This document shows, one piece after another, positions 42,890-50,997 of a stretch of 64,000 nucleotides of DNA. Origin of the DNA: Planctomycetota bacterium. Its GTDB lineage: Bacteria > Planctomycetota > UBA1135 > UBA2386. The notes beneath the pieces were generated by a model. That model was not told the DNA's origin and did not search any database. It saw nothing but the letters and a program-made list of their open reading frames with translations. How positions within the stretch are numbered: the stretch's first letter is position 1; each line of letters starts with the position of its first letter. A program made the translations under genes and the position numbers. The stretch spans positions 45,750 through 109,749 of the forward strand of contig JAEUHR010000035.1 in NCBI GenBank assembly GCA_016794425.1, given 5' to 3'.

Positions 42890-44662
42890 TCACGAGGACG
42901 AAGGGGAACGGGCGGCGACGGTGACCTGCATGCCGTTGGCGGACCACGCGCCTTCGACGAACAGCCGTTCGACCGGCAGCGTCGACGCCGCGGTGCCGCG
43001 GCCGGCCGCGAAGCGCGCCTTCAGCTCCGGCGCCGGCAGCCATTCGCCGTCGTGCCGGTCGATCGACCGCTGCGCCTGCTCGAGCCGCGGCACCACGTCG
43101 GCCAGCTCGCGCTGCGAGGCCGGATCGCCCGACGCGGCGAAGAACGTCGAGGCGACGACCTGCCGGTAGCGTTCGACCTCGGGGCCGAGTTCGAGCCGCA
43201 CCTCACCGGCGTCGACGTCGCGCACCAGCTGGTCGCCGAACTTCAGCGGCGCGCACCAGGTGTCGCCGTTCGCGTCGATCGCGGCCAGGAAGCCGGCCAG
43301 CCGGCCGGCGCCCGCGACCTCGACCGTCAGCGTGCGGTCGCCGACCCAGCGCACGGCGACCGGCTCGCGGCCGCCGGCGAGCCACAACGCCGCGGCGCCG
43401 AGCAGCGCCGCGGCGGCCAGCGCCAGCGGCCGGCGCCGCCGCCGCACGAACGCGCGCGCATGCCACGACCACTTCGCCGAGGCGTTCGCCGCTGCGGGCA
43501 CTTCGCCGGCGAGGTAGCGCTCGAGGTCGTCGCGGAACGCCGCCGCCGAGGCGTAGCGGCGCGTCGGTTCGACTTCGATCGCGCGCAGCACGCAGGCCTC
43601 GAGCCGCGGGTCGATGCCCGGATCGAGTTCGCGCGGGCGCCGGTAGCGGGCTTCGCGCACCGCGCGCATGGTCTCGATCGGACTCGAGCTGGCGAAACAG
43701 CGCTCGAGCGTCAGCAGTTCGTAGAGCACGAGCCCGGCCTGGTAGACGTCGGTGTGCATGCCCACCTCGCCGGCCGAGCGCCACTGTTCGGGCGCCGCGT
43801 AGACCGCGGTGCCGAACAGCTCCGACGTGCGGGTGCCGGGCTCCTGGTCGGCGCGCAGCGAGATGCCGAAGTCGAGCAGCACCGGGTAGCCGCCGCCGCT
43901 CCAGCGCACGTTGCCGGGCTTCAGGTCGCGGTGCACGACGCCGGTGCCGTGCGTCGCTTCGAGCGTGCGCAGCAGCTCGATCATGACCTTGGCCGCGGTC
44001 TGCGCCCACGGTTCGCGGCCCTGCAGCACCGCCGCACGCCCCGGCGCCGGCGGCCCGGTCAGGGCCAGCACGTCGGCCGCCGTCAGGCCGCGGCCGAGCA
44101 CGCGCCGCCGTTCGCGCAAGAGGTCGAGCGCGCCGTCGAGCGACACGCCGGGCACCAGCTCCATGACCAGGAAGCGGTGCTCCTCGTCGTGGCCGATGTC
44201 GAGCACGCGCACGACGCCCGGATGCGACAGCTTCGCCAGCAGCTTGCCCTCGCGCTGCACCAGGCGATCGAGGTCGACCGCGGCGGCCGCCGCGACGCTG
44301 AGCACCTTGACCGCGACGTGCAGGTCGAGCGTGCGGTCGTGCGCGCGCCACACCTGCCCCATGCCGCCGCTGCCGATCGGCTCGATCAGTTCGTAGCGGT
44401 CGGCCAGCACCAGTTCGGGCCGCAGCCGCAGCGGCAGGTGCCGGCCCGCGAACGCGACCTGGTCCAGCAGTTCGACGAACCGCTCGCGGTCGGCCGGCCC
44501 CGTGAGCCGGGCCAGGAACTCCTGCAGCTCGGGCCGCGGCCCGATCTCGGCCGCGAGCAGGTACTCGGCCAATAGTTCGCCGATCCGGTCGTCGCGCGGC
44601 GGTTCGGCGCGCACGGTTGCGGCGTCGGGATCGGTCACGGCGGTTTTCCCAGGCGAGGCCAT
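42890..44662 (-). CDS. Serine/threonine protein kinase
   Basis: A 590-residue bacterial Hanks-type kinase. The kinase domain (about residues 90-385) has the glycine loop IGSGGMGQVWRA, Lys119 in VAVKVL, the catalytic VHRDLKPGN (Asp246) and LLDFGIS (264-268), plus the activation-segment YAAPEQW, so it should be active. A poly-Arg stretch and a single membrane segment (412-430) follow, then an exported C-terminal domain of about 160 residues that may sense an extracytoplasmic signal. The N-terminal 85 residues are typical of planctomycete kinases encoded beside ECF sigma factors. It sits between the ECF gene and the caspase gene and presumably links them in one signalling route. Confidence 0.92.
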   Translation of the reverse strand: MASPGKTAVTDPDAATVRAEPPRDDRIGELLAEYLLAAEIGPRPELQEFLARLTGPADRERFVELLDQVAFAGRHLPLRLRPELVLADRYELIEPIGSGGMGQVWRAHDRTLDLHVAVKVLSVAAAAAVDLDRLVQREGKLLAKLSHPGVVRVLDIGHDEEHRFLVMELVPGVSLDGALDLLRERRRVLGRGLTAADVLALTGPPAPGRAAVLQGREPWAQTAAKVMIELLRTLEATHGTGVVHRDLKPGNVRWSGGGYPVLLDFGISLRADQEPGTRTSELFGTAVYAAPEQWRSAGEVGMHTDVYQAGLVLYELLTLERCFASSSPIETMRAVREARYRRPRELDPGIDPRLEACVLRAIEVEPTRRYASAAAFRDDLERYLAGEVPAAANASAKWSWHARAFVRRRRRPLALAAAALLGAAALWLAGGREPVAVRWVGDRTLTVEVAGAGRLAGFLAAIDANGDTWCAPLKFGDQLVRDVDAGEVRLELGPEVERYRQVVASTFFAASGDPASQRELADVVPRLEQAQRSIDRHDGEWLPAPELKARFAAGRGTAASTLPVERLFVEGAWSANGMQVTVAARSPSSS

Positions 44663-44697
44663 GCCGCGGCAGGGGACGGGCCGCGGGCGGCGGAACT

Positions 44698-45378
44698 CTA
44701 TCCGGGCCCGTTCTCGCCCGCATCCTTCGGCCGCTGGCCGCGCTGCCGCAGCAGCTCGATCGCCAGCCGGGCCCGTGCCGCCGCGGCGCGCTTGCGCACG
44801 ACCTCGGCCGCGCGTTCGCGCGTGGCGGCGTCGGCGCCCGCTTGCAGCAGGCCGAGTTCGACCGCCAGCTGCTCCCACGACAACTCCAGGTAGTAGTAGC
44901 CGAGCAGCAGTTCGCGGTCGGCTTCGTCGAGCGCCGCGATCGCCGCGTCGACCGCGTCCTTGTCCTCGATGCGGCCGAGGTCTCGCGTGATCGAGGCCGC
45001 CGGGTCGGGCAACGGCGTCTGCAGCGAGGTGCCGCTCGGCGTGGTGACGAACAGCGGCTTCTCGCGGTCCGGGTTGCGGCACTCGGCGTTCCGCTCGTCG
45101 GCGGCGTCGCGGATCATGCCGCTGCCGATCTTGACCAGCCATTTCAGCAGCGACGACTCGTCGCGCATCTCGAACGTGTCGAACTTCTCGAGCGCTTTCA
45201 GGAACGTGCGCGTCATGATGTCGACCGAGTCGGTCCACGAACGCACGCGCACGCCCATGCGGATGCCGACGGCGCGCCGCACGCGGTCGTAGTAGCGCTC
45301 GAGCAGCCGTTCGAGCGCCTGGCGATCCCCGCCCTGCGCCGCCTTGACCAGATCGACGGTGATCGGCGCGGTGTTCAT
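44698..45378 (-). CDS. ECF sigma factor
   Basis: A 226-residue sigma factor. Region 2 is seen in VRRAVGIRMGVRVRSWTDSVDI and TFLKALEKFDTF, followed by LLKWLVKIGSGMIRDAADE; region 4 is ALDEADRELLLGYYYLELSWEQLAVELGL. The GIRMG-R-V-R-S-W/S-x-DS-VDIM block is typical of planctomycete ECF groups linked to Ser/Thr kinases. No anti-sigma gene is adjacent; control by phosphorylation through the downstream kinase is inferred from that known genomic association. The start codon overlaps the end of the small membrane-protein gene by four bases, and ATG at 45378 is preferred to an upstream in-frame start. Confidence 0.9.
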   Translation of the reverse strand: MNTAPITVDLVKAAQGGDRQALERLLERYYDRVRRAVGIRMGVRVRSWTDSVDIMTRTFLKALEKFDTFEMRDESSLLKWLVKIGSGMIRDAADERNAECRNPDREKPLFVTTPSGTSLQTPLPDPAASITRDLGRIEDKDAVDAAIAALDEADRELLLGYYYLELSWEQLAVELGLLQAGADAATRERAAEVVRKRAAAARARLAIELLRQRGQRPKDAGENGPG

Positions 45379-45665
45379 GCGACGCGCGCCTCGGCGGCAC
45401 GGGGGCGCAGCCACACGCAGGTCAACGCGACGGCGGCGGCGCTGAGCGCGAGGCCCAGCACCAGGCCTGGCCAGCGCAGGTCGACCGAGCCGCCGTCGAC
45501 CACGACGAACGGCCAGCGGCCGAACACCGACCAGGTCGTCGTCGTGCGCAGCGTCACAGGGTCGTCGGGCAGCGAAGCGCCGATGGTCTCGACGTTGCCC
45601 CAGGTGGCGAGCAGGACGAGGAACAGGGCGAGCAAAGCGAGCCCGGAGGTGGTACGGCCGCGCAT
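45375..45665 (-). CDS. Small two-segment membrane protein leading the ECF/kinase/caspase operon
   Basis: A 96-residue protein with hydrophobic segments at residues 7-22 and 66-86 around a loop of about 43 residues (TTTTWSVFGRWPFVVVDGG). No family is recognised. Its stop codon overlaps the ATG of the ECF sigma gene (ATGA), so it is translated with it. A sensor or anti-sigma-like role is possible from position alone but the cytoplasmic parts are very short. Confidence 0.65.
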   Translation of the reverse strand: MRGRTTSGLALLALFLVLLATWGNVETIGASLPDDPVTLRTTTTWSVFGRWPFVVVDGGSVDLRWPGLVLGLALSAAAVALTCVWLRPRAAEARVA

Positions 45666-45676
45666 GGGCGGAATGG

Positions 45677-45722
45677 TGCCACGCCGACGGCCGCTCCGGA
45701 AGCCGGGCAGGCCCGCGTGGCA
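45677..45722. promoter_or_regulatory. Inverted repeat in the divergent promoter region
   Basis: TGCCACGC (45677-45684) and GCGTGGCA (45715-45722) are perfect inverted 8-mers with a 30-base spacer. They lie between the operon start and the bacilliredoxin gene and could be an operator acting on both. Confidence 0.25.
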
Positions 45723-45739
45723 GCCGCCCCGAAGGTCGC

Positions 45740-45745
45740 TACCCT
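45740..45745 (+). promoter_or_regulatory. TACCCT -10-like element before the bacilliredoxin gene
   Basis: TACCCT lies 6 nt before the ATG at 45752. A GGAG also lies in that gap but is too close to the start for a normal ribosome site. Confidence 0.45.
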
Positions 45746-45751
45746 GGAGCC

Positions 45752-46174
45752 ATGATGTACGACCCCGAACTGGTCCAGCCGATGCGCGACGAACTGACGC
45801 GCCTCGGCGCCGAAGAACTGCTGACGCCGGCCGCCGTCGACGCCTGGGTCGCCGACCGCAAGTCCGGCCTGCTGGTCGTCAACTCGGTGTGCGGCTGCGC
45901 CGCCGGCATGGCGCGGCCCGGCGTCGCGCTGGCGCTGCAAGACCCCCACCGGCCGCAGCGGCTCGCGACCGTGTTCGCCGGCCAGGATCGCGAAGCGACC
46001 GCGCGTGCGCGCCAGCACTTCGGCGCGATCCCGCCGTCGAGCCCGTCGATGGCGTTGTTCCAGGACGGCCAGCTGGTCGACTTCCTGCCGCGGCACCGCA
46101 TCGAGGGCCGCAGCGCCGAGGACGTCGGCCGCGACCTGGCGGCGATGTTCGCGCAGCACTTCGCCGGCGCATGA
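45752..46174 (+). CDS. BrxA/BrxB-type bacilliredoxin
   Basis: A 140-residue thioredoxin-fold protein of the YphP/YqiW family (DUF1094). The family signature VVNSVCGCAAGMARPG is at residues 42-57, with the CGC redox pair Cys47/Cys49. PSSPSMALFQDGQLVDFLPRHRIEGR (in parts) matches the C-terminal half. Bacilliredoxins remove bacillithiol from mixed disulfides on proteins; in organisms without bacillithiol the role is a general disulfide isomerase or reductase. Length is normal for the family. It is divergent from the ECF operon and meets the next gene tail-to-tail with 12 bases between. Confidence 0.93.
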   Translation: MMYDPELVQPMRDELTRLGAEELLTPAAVDAWVADRKSGLLVVNSVCGCAAGMARPGVALALQDPHRPQRLATVFAGQDREATARARQHFGAIPPSSPSMALFQDGQLVDFLPRHRIEGRSAEDVGRDLAAMFAQHFAGA

Positions 46175-46186
46175 CGTGCGGCCGCC

Positions 46187-47002
46187 TCACAGCATGAGCA
46201 CCGCGGTGGCGGCGCAGGCCGCGCACGCCGTGACGCCCACCACCATGCCGGTCGCGCGGCCGTCGGCGAACACCTTGGTCGTGCCGAGCCACAGCGCCAG
46301 CGGCGCCACCATCGCCAGCAGGAACGGCGCCTGCAGCAGTTCGCGTTCGCCGCGGCCGCACCACAACACGCCCAGGTGCACCAGCGCGATGCACAGCGTG
46401 CCGCCGACGCCGCAGACGAACGGCCGCCGCCAGATCGTCGTCGCGACCGCGACGCCGAGCGCGACCGCGCCGATGCCGGCGAGTTCCCACGCGACGCCGC
46501 CGGCGCGCGCGCGCAGCACCAGCGCATCGGCCGCCAGCGCGATCGCACCGCACAGCGGCACGCTCATGCCAGGCTGCAGCTTCGTCGCCTGCCGCAGCGT
46601 CCACCACAGCGCCATCACGACTCCCCACGCGGCACCGAGCATCACGACACACCACTCGAAGCTCCACCGCGCGCGCAGGTCGCCCGACAGCAGCCACGGC
46701 AGCAGCGCGACCAGCAGCACTTCGAGCGGCAGCAGCAGCCACTTCGGCAGCCACTTCAGGTCGTAGAGCGCGCCGAGCACGCCGGCCGCGGCGAGGCACC
46801 ACCACAACCACTCGGCGGGACGGCCGTGGTGGGCGCTGATCGCCCACGGCCAGTCCGGCCAGCCGGCCGACATGCCGAGCGGCACGCACAGCGCGATCGC
46901 GAGGCCGAGCGCCAGCAGCCGCGGGCCGCCGACGCCGACGCAGACGACGATTGCGGCCAGCGCCGGCAGCACGCCGAACAGGATCCAGCGCAGCAGGTCC
47001 AC
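46187..47002 (-). CDS. Unrecognised integral membrane protein
   Basis: A 271-residue protein that is almost entirely hydrophobic, with about eight predicted membrane segments (for example ILFGVLPALAAIVVCVGVGG, WWCLAAAGVLGALYDL, LLLPLEVLLVALLPWLL). No motif allows a family name. Starts are GTG only: 47002 is used, and 47011 is equally possible. It is divergent from the four-gene operon that begins at 47060, with 57 bases between. Confidence 0.55.
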   Translation of the reverse strand: MDLLRWILFGVLPALAAIVVCVGVGGPRLLALGLAIALCVPLGMSAGWPDWPWAISAHHGRPAEWLWWCLAAAGVLGALYDLKWLPKWLLLPLEVLLVALLPWLLSGDLRARWSFEWCVVMLGAAWGVVMALWWTLRQATKLQPGMSVPLCGAIALAADALVLRARAGGVAWELAGIGAVALGVAVATTIWRRPFVCGVGGTLCIALVHLGVLWCGRGERELLQAPFLLAMVAPLALWLGTTKVFADGRATGMVVGVTACAACAATAVLML

Positions 47003-47041
47003 GGCCGGCACTCTACGTTTCGCGGCGCGCGACGCGAGCGC

Positions 47042-47047
47042 TACCCT
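47042..47047 (+). promoter_or_regulatory. TACCCT -10-like element before the four-gene operon
   Basis: TACCCT lies 12 nt before the ATG at 47060, leaving a leader of about 5 nt. Confidence 0.42.
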
Positions 47048-47059
47048 TCCCGCCCGCCG

Positions 47060-47869
47060 ATGTCCCTGACCGCGATCACGAGCCTGCGCCGCGGGCTGGC
47101 CGAATGGGCCGAACGCGACGCGAACCGGCGCTTCCTCGAACGCGACCAGGAAGCGCAGCTGACCGCGTCGCTCGGCGACCCGCGGCGGCGCCCGCAGGTC
47201 TACGTCGCGGCGTGGCTGCTCGGCACCTGGCACCTCGGCCACGGCCTGTGGCGCGTCCTGGAGGGCGAGCAGGCGGGCTTCGTCGCGGCGCGCACCGGCC
47301 AGGCGCTGCGCCGCTCGTCGCTGCTGCTGCGCGAACGCCACCGCCGCACCGGCGTGCGCGGCCTGCCGTTCTCGCTGCTGCAGGGCGCGCTGACGTCGCT
47401 GCTGGCGCTGGCGCTGCACGACCCGCTGGCCGAGGACCTGCACGAACTGCTGCGCAAGCTGCCCGACGCGGAGTTCGGCGACGACGACCACCTGCCGCTG
47501 TTCGTGCGCGAACTGCTGCAGCTGCGCGCCGGCCAGCGGCCGGCGGTGACCGCGCGGCTCGGCCCCTACCAGGAAGTGCTGGCGCACTGGCACGGCGAGC
47601 CGCGCGTGTTCGCGCAGCGCGTGGCCGACCTGCTCGAACTGCACCTGCAGCAGCGCCAGGCCGGCACGGCGCCGTTCGACGACCCGGCGGCGAAGGTGTA
47701 CCCGTTCGAAGCGCTGGCGATCCGGCACGTGCGCGACTGGCTCGGGCAAGCGACGCCGAAGCTGGAGCACCCGCTGCTGTTCACGAACCTCGGCCAGATG
47801 CAGCCGACCACCCCGTGGCCGACCAGCGACCTCGTGCGCCGGCTCGAACGCGACCTCGGCCGCCGATGA
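47060..47869 (+). CDS. Unrecognised soluble helical protein
   Basis: A 269-residue protein, predicted largely helical and cytoplasmic. Distinct segments are VYVAAWLLGTWHLGHGLWRV, LPFSLLQGALTSLLALAL and KVYPFEALAIRHVRDWLG. I do not recognise the family. ATG at 47060 is used because it follows a TACCCT element and because the open frame upstream is antisense to another gene. Its stop codon overlaps the start of the kinase-like gene (ATGA), so it heads an operon of four translationally coupled genes. Confidence 0.62.
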   Translation: MSLTAITSLRRGLAEWAERDANRRFLERDQEAQLTASLGDPRRRPQVYVAAWLLGTWHLGHGLWRVLEGEQAGFVAARTGQALRRSSLLLRERHRRTGVRGLPFSLLQGALTSLLALALHDPLAEDLHELLRKLPDAEFGDDDHLPLFVRELLQLRAGQRPAVTARLGPYQEVLAHWHGEPRVFAQRVADLLELHLQQRQAGTAPFDDPAAKVYPFEALAIRHVRDWLGQATPKLEHPLLFTNLGQMQPTTPWPTSDLVRRLERDLGRR

Positions 47870-48672
47870 CGCAGGTCCCCGATCCGCCTGAGCTCGCGCG
47901 GCTCGCCGCCGTGCACCGTGAGACGCTGAAGCAGGATCGCGCGACGACGGTCGAACAGCTGGGCCGCGGCGCCGACGCCGTCGTGCGCAAGACCTACCAC
48001 AACCGCGGCCACCGCTGGCTGCAGTCGTTCGGCCGCCGCAGCCGCGCGCGGCGCGAGTTCGACAACCTGCGGCTGGTCGCGGCGGCCGGCGTGCCGTGCA
48101 CCGAGGCGCTCGGGTGGTCCGAACGGCGCCGCTTCGGCTGCGTCGACGACTCGACGCTGGTGACGCGCCTGCTGCCGCACAGCCGCCCGCTGAAGCAGGT
48201 GCTGGCCGAACTGCCGCGCGACCGCGCGTTCGCGGTGCGGCGGCGGCTGTGTGCGACGGTGGCGCGGCTGGTCGCGACGCTGCACCGGGCCGGCGTGTCC
48301 TGGTGCACGGCGATGCCGCGCAACGTGCTGGTGCAGGGCGATCCGGCGGCGGCGCAGCTGGCGGTCTGCGACGTGCCGGCCGCATTCGCGATCGGCCGGT
48401 CGCTGCACGGCACGCGCCTCGGGCAGATCGACCTGTTCGACGCGGTGTTCTCGCCGAGCCGCCGCCGCGACTGGTCGGCGACCGAACGGCTGCGCTGGCT
48501 GCTCGCCTACCACGACGGCGACCGCGGCGCGGCGCGGCAGACCTGGCGCAGGCTCGACCGGCGGGGCGTCTTGCGCCACGATGTCACCGCCGCGCTGACG
48601 ATGTTCTGGTACCTCTACGTCGTCCTGCCGCTGCGCCTGCGCCGCGAACCCGCGCCCCGATCCCCGCGATGA
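47866..48672 (+). CDS. LPS-kinase (WaaP/Kdo kinase)-like protein, probably a pseudokinase
   Basis: A 268-residue protein with the fold pattern of lipopolysaccharide kinases. The N-lobe has VVRKTYH (candidate ATP-binding Lys), then RREFDNLRLVAAAGVP, the WaaP alpha-C block. The catalytic loop aligns as LHRAGVSWCTAMPRNVLVQG: where active kinases have H-R-D, this protein has W-C-T, so the catalytic Asp is missing. The metal-binding Asp persists as AVCDVPAAF. It ends in a hydrophobic segment (FWYLYVVLPLRL). It may bind rather than phosphorylate its ligand, or belong to a branch using another residue. It overlaps both neighbours by four bases. Confidence 0.68.
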   Translation: MTQVPDPPELARLAAVHRETLKQDRATTVEQLGRGADAVVRKTYHNRGHRWLQSFGRRSRARREFDNLRLVAAAGVPCTEALGWSERRRFGCVDDSTLVTRLLPHSRPLKQVLAELPRDRAFAVRRRLCATVARLVATLHRAGVSWCTAMPRNVLVQGDPAAAQLAVCDVPAAFAIGRSLHGTRLGQIDLFDAVFSPSRRRDWSATERLRWLLAYHDGDRGAARQTWRRLDRRGVLRHDVTAALTMFWYLYVVLPLRLRREPAPRSPR

Positions 48673-49334
48673 CGAACCTGCACTCCCCGATGCAGCCGAG
48701 CAAGCTGCAGAACTACAACAGCACGCGCGGCGCCGAGGCCTACAAGGCCGACTACCGCAACAAGCTGCACCGCAAGTGGTCCGACCAGCGCGAGCGGGCG
48801 CTGCTGCGCGCCTACTTCGCCGAACTCGGCAGCGTCGACACGATCCTCGACCTGCCGTGCGGCCACGGCCGGCTGTCGGATCTGCTGAAGGAACGCTGCC
48901 GCCACCTGATCGAGGCCGACTGGTCGTTCACGATGGTGCAGCTGAACCAGCGCGACCACGGCACCGACGGCCGCGGCTACTTCCGCGCGACGGCGCTCGA
49001 GATCCCGCTGGCCGACCGCAGCGTCGACGTCGTCGTCAGCTTCCGGCTGTCGCACCACCTCGAGAGCCAGGAGCTGCGCGAACGGCACCTGCGCGAGCTG
49101 TTCCGCGTCGCCCGCAAGGCCGTGATCGTCACCTGGTTCTCGGCGACCTCGCTGAAGAACCTGCTGCGCGAACTGCGCGTCAAGCTGGTCGGCAAGAAGC
49201 CGAAGAACGTGCTGCGCAACGCGCGCGTGCGCGCGCTGGCCGAGCAGTGCGGCTTCACGCAGCGCCTGGCGAAACCGCTGTTCCGGATCGGCTCCGGGCA
49301 CGTGCTCGGCCTGTTCGTGCGGAGCGCGCCGTGA
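48669..49334 (+). CDS. Class I SAM-dependent methyltransferase
   Basis: A 221-residue methyltransferase. SAM motif I is ILDLPCGHGRLSDLLKE; the acidic end of strand 2 is IEADWSFTMVQ; post-motif is RATALEIPLADRSVDVVVSFRLSHHL, typical of the Methyltransf_11 group. Small-molecule, lipid or sugar substrates are common in that group and the actual one cannot be read. A position in the operon with an LPS-kinase-like protein suggests modification of an envelope glycolipid. ATG at 48669 overlaps the previous stop; the following membrane-protein gene overlaps this one by four bases. Confidence 0.85.
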   Translation: MTNLHSPMQPSKLQNYNSTRGAEAYKADYRNKLHRKWSDQRERALLRAYFAELGSVDTILDLPCGHGRLSDLLKERCRHLIEADWSFTMVQLNQRDHGTDGRGYFRATALEIPLADRSVDVVVSFRLSHHLESQELRERHLRELFRVARKAVIVTWFSATSLKNLLRELRVKLVGKKPKNVLRNARVRALAEQCGFTQRLAKPLFRIGSGHVLGLFVRSAP

Positions 49335-49750
49335 GCGCCGGGCCGACGTTCGCGCAGCAGCGCCTGGTCTGCATCGCGCTGCTGCTCGGCATCACGTTCT
49401 ATGCGGTGGTCGTCGGGGTCGTGCTGCAGTCGACCGGCAAGGGGCTCGCCGCGGCGCCGCTGCCCGAACTGGACACGGTCGCGATCGCGCTGGGCGCCGC
49501 GATGGCGATCGGCGCCGTGACCGCGCGCGGCGTGCTGCGCCGCCTGGCCGAGCGCGCCGAGCCCGAGGCCCGCGCCGCGGCGCGTTTCCGCGCGGTGCTG
49601 GTGCCGATCGCGATGCTCGAGGGCGGCTGCCTGTTCGGCATCACCGTCTGGATGCTGAACGGCAACCCGGTGCCGGGCCTCGCCGTCGCGATGGTGCTGC
49701 TGGCGATCGCGATCGTGCTGGTGCCGTTCACCGATCCCGACGCGCGCTGA
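49331..49750 (+). CDS. Small membrane protein, unrecognised
   Basis: A 139-residue protein with four hydrophobic segments (approximately residues 10-32, 45-66, 86-108 and 113-130). It begins with GTG overlapping the methyltransferase stop (GTGA) and is the last gene of the operon. No family motif is visible. It meets the GCS2-type gene tail-to-tail after 17 bases. Confidence 0.6.
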   Translation: MSAGPTFAQQRLVCIALLLGITFYAVVVGVVLQSTGKGLAAAPLPELDTVAIALGAAMAIGAVTARGVLRRLAERAEPEARAAARFRAVLVPIAMLEGGCLFGITVWMLNGNPVPGLAVAMVLLAIAIVLVPFTDPDAR

Positions 49751-49767
49751 GACGCCGGCCGCTGCGT

Positions 49768-50997
49768 TCAGCCGAAGCTCTGCCCAGAGCGCAGGCAGTC
49801 GGCGAGCTGGCCCTCCAGCTGCCGCAGCGCCGCCGCGTCGGGTTGCTCGCCGACCGCGGCCAGCATGCGGCGCGCGAGCGGCCCGCGGGTCAGGATCGCG
49901 CGCAGCGGCGCGACCAGGTCACCGTCGAACGCACCGACGTCGGGCAGCACCGCGTCGGCGAGCCGGCGCCAGACCTCGATCGCCGGCAGCGGCACGGCCG
50001 GCAGACCGAGCGCAGCCAAGAGCCCACGGTGCGCGACCACGGCCCGGTCGCCGTCGCGCGCGACCGCCCACAACACCGCCGCCAGTTCGTCGGTCGGCAG
50101 CGCCGCCAGCGCCGCACGGCCGCACCAGCGCTCGGCGCACAGGGCGCGCAGCACTGCGGTCACCAGCGTGCAGATCGCCAGATCGGCCGCCGGGCACTCC
50201 TGCACGTCGAGCACGCGGATCTCGAGCGCATCGCGGAAGAACTTCGCCACGGCGCCGCGCGAGTTCAGCCACTCTTCGCGCAGGATGCCGTCGGGATCGA
50301 GCGGCGCGATGTCGCGCCAGATCGGCTCCAGGATCTCGGCGAAGTAGCGCTCGCGCGTCGTGACCGGCTCGGGCACGACCAGGCCGGCGATGCGCGGCAC
50401 GCGCTTCTGGTTGTGCCGGTAGACCTCGAGCCGCCAGTCGAGCCAGCCGGTGAAGCGCCCCTCGCAGAACGGCGAACTGGCGGCCAGCGCCGGCAGCAGC
50501 GGCAGCAGCGCGCGCGCGGCCAGGTGCAGCCGGCCGAACTCGTCGTCGTTCGCGAACGGCAGGTTCAGGTGGCAGCTCTGCAGGTTCGACCAGCCGTGGC
50601 CGCGGCAGTCGAAGATGCGGTCGTAGGCCGAGTAGACGTCGGCGTAGTCGTGCGGCCAGCGCACGAACTCGTGCCGCGGGTCCATCGTCGGGTGCATGCC
50701 GCCGGGCATCAGTCGCGCACCGAGCGTCGCGAGGCCGCCCTCGAGCCGCGCCAGCGAGTTCTGGAACCGCGCCGCGAGCCCCGCCAGCGACGGCGCCGGC
50801 CCGTTGGTCTTCAGTTCGACGACGTGCAGCGCGAGTTCGTTGGACCACGAGATCGGCCCGTCGTCGAAGTCGCCGACCTGCGTGCCGGCGAAGTGCTTCA
50901 GCAGCGCGTCGACGACGGGCCGCACGGCGAACGTGGTGCGATCGACGACCGCGTACTCGAGCTCGACGCCGAAGCCGTCGAACAGCCCCAGCGTCAC
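49768..50997 (-). CDS. GCS2-type glutamate-cysteine-ligase-like amidoligase
   Basis: A 409-residue member of the GCS2 carboxylate-amine ligase family. It opens FGVELEYAVVD, the glutamate/metal-binding strand of the family, and has LMPGGMHPTMDP, CHLNLPFANDDEF and a later ALEIRVLDVQECPAADLAI, all characteristic. Enzymes of this fold join a carboxylate to an amine using ATP. The gene overlaps the upstream RimK-type gene by four bases (GTGA), a pairing seen repeatedly in bacteria and proposed to make an unknown peptide or protein modification. GTG at 50997 is the only start that keeps the conserved N-terminus. It is not placed in glutathione synthesis because the partner is not GshB. Confidence 0.85.
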   Translation of the reverse strand: MTLGLFDGFGVELEYAVVDRTTFAVRPVVDALLKHFAGTQVGDFDDGPISWSNELALHVVELKTNGPAPSLAGLAARFQNSLARLEGGLATLGARLMPGGMHPTMDPRHEFVRWPHDYADVYSAYDRIFDCRGHGWSNLQSCHLNLPFANDDEFGRLHLAARALLPLLPALAASSPFCEGRFTGWLDWRLEVYRHNQKRVPRIAGLVVPEPVTTRERYFAEILEPIWRDIAPLDPDGILREEWLNSRGAVAKFFRDALEIRVLDVQECPAADLAICTLVTAVLRALCAERWCGRAALAALPTDELAAVLWAVARDGDRAVVAHRGLLAALGLPAVPLPAIEVWRRLADAVLPDVGAFDGDLVAPLRAILTRGPLARRMLAAVGEQPDAAALRQLEGQLADCLRSGQSFG

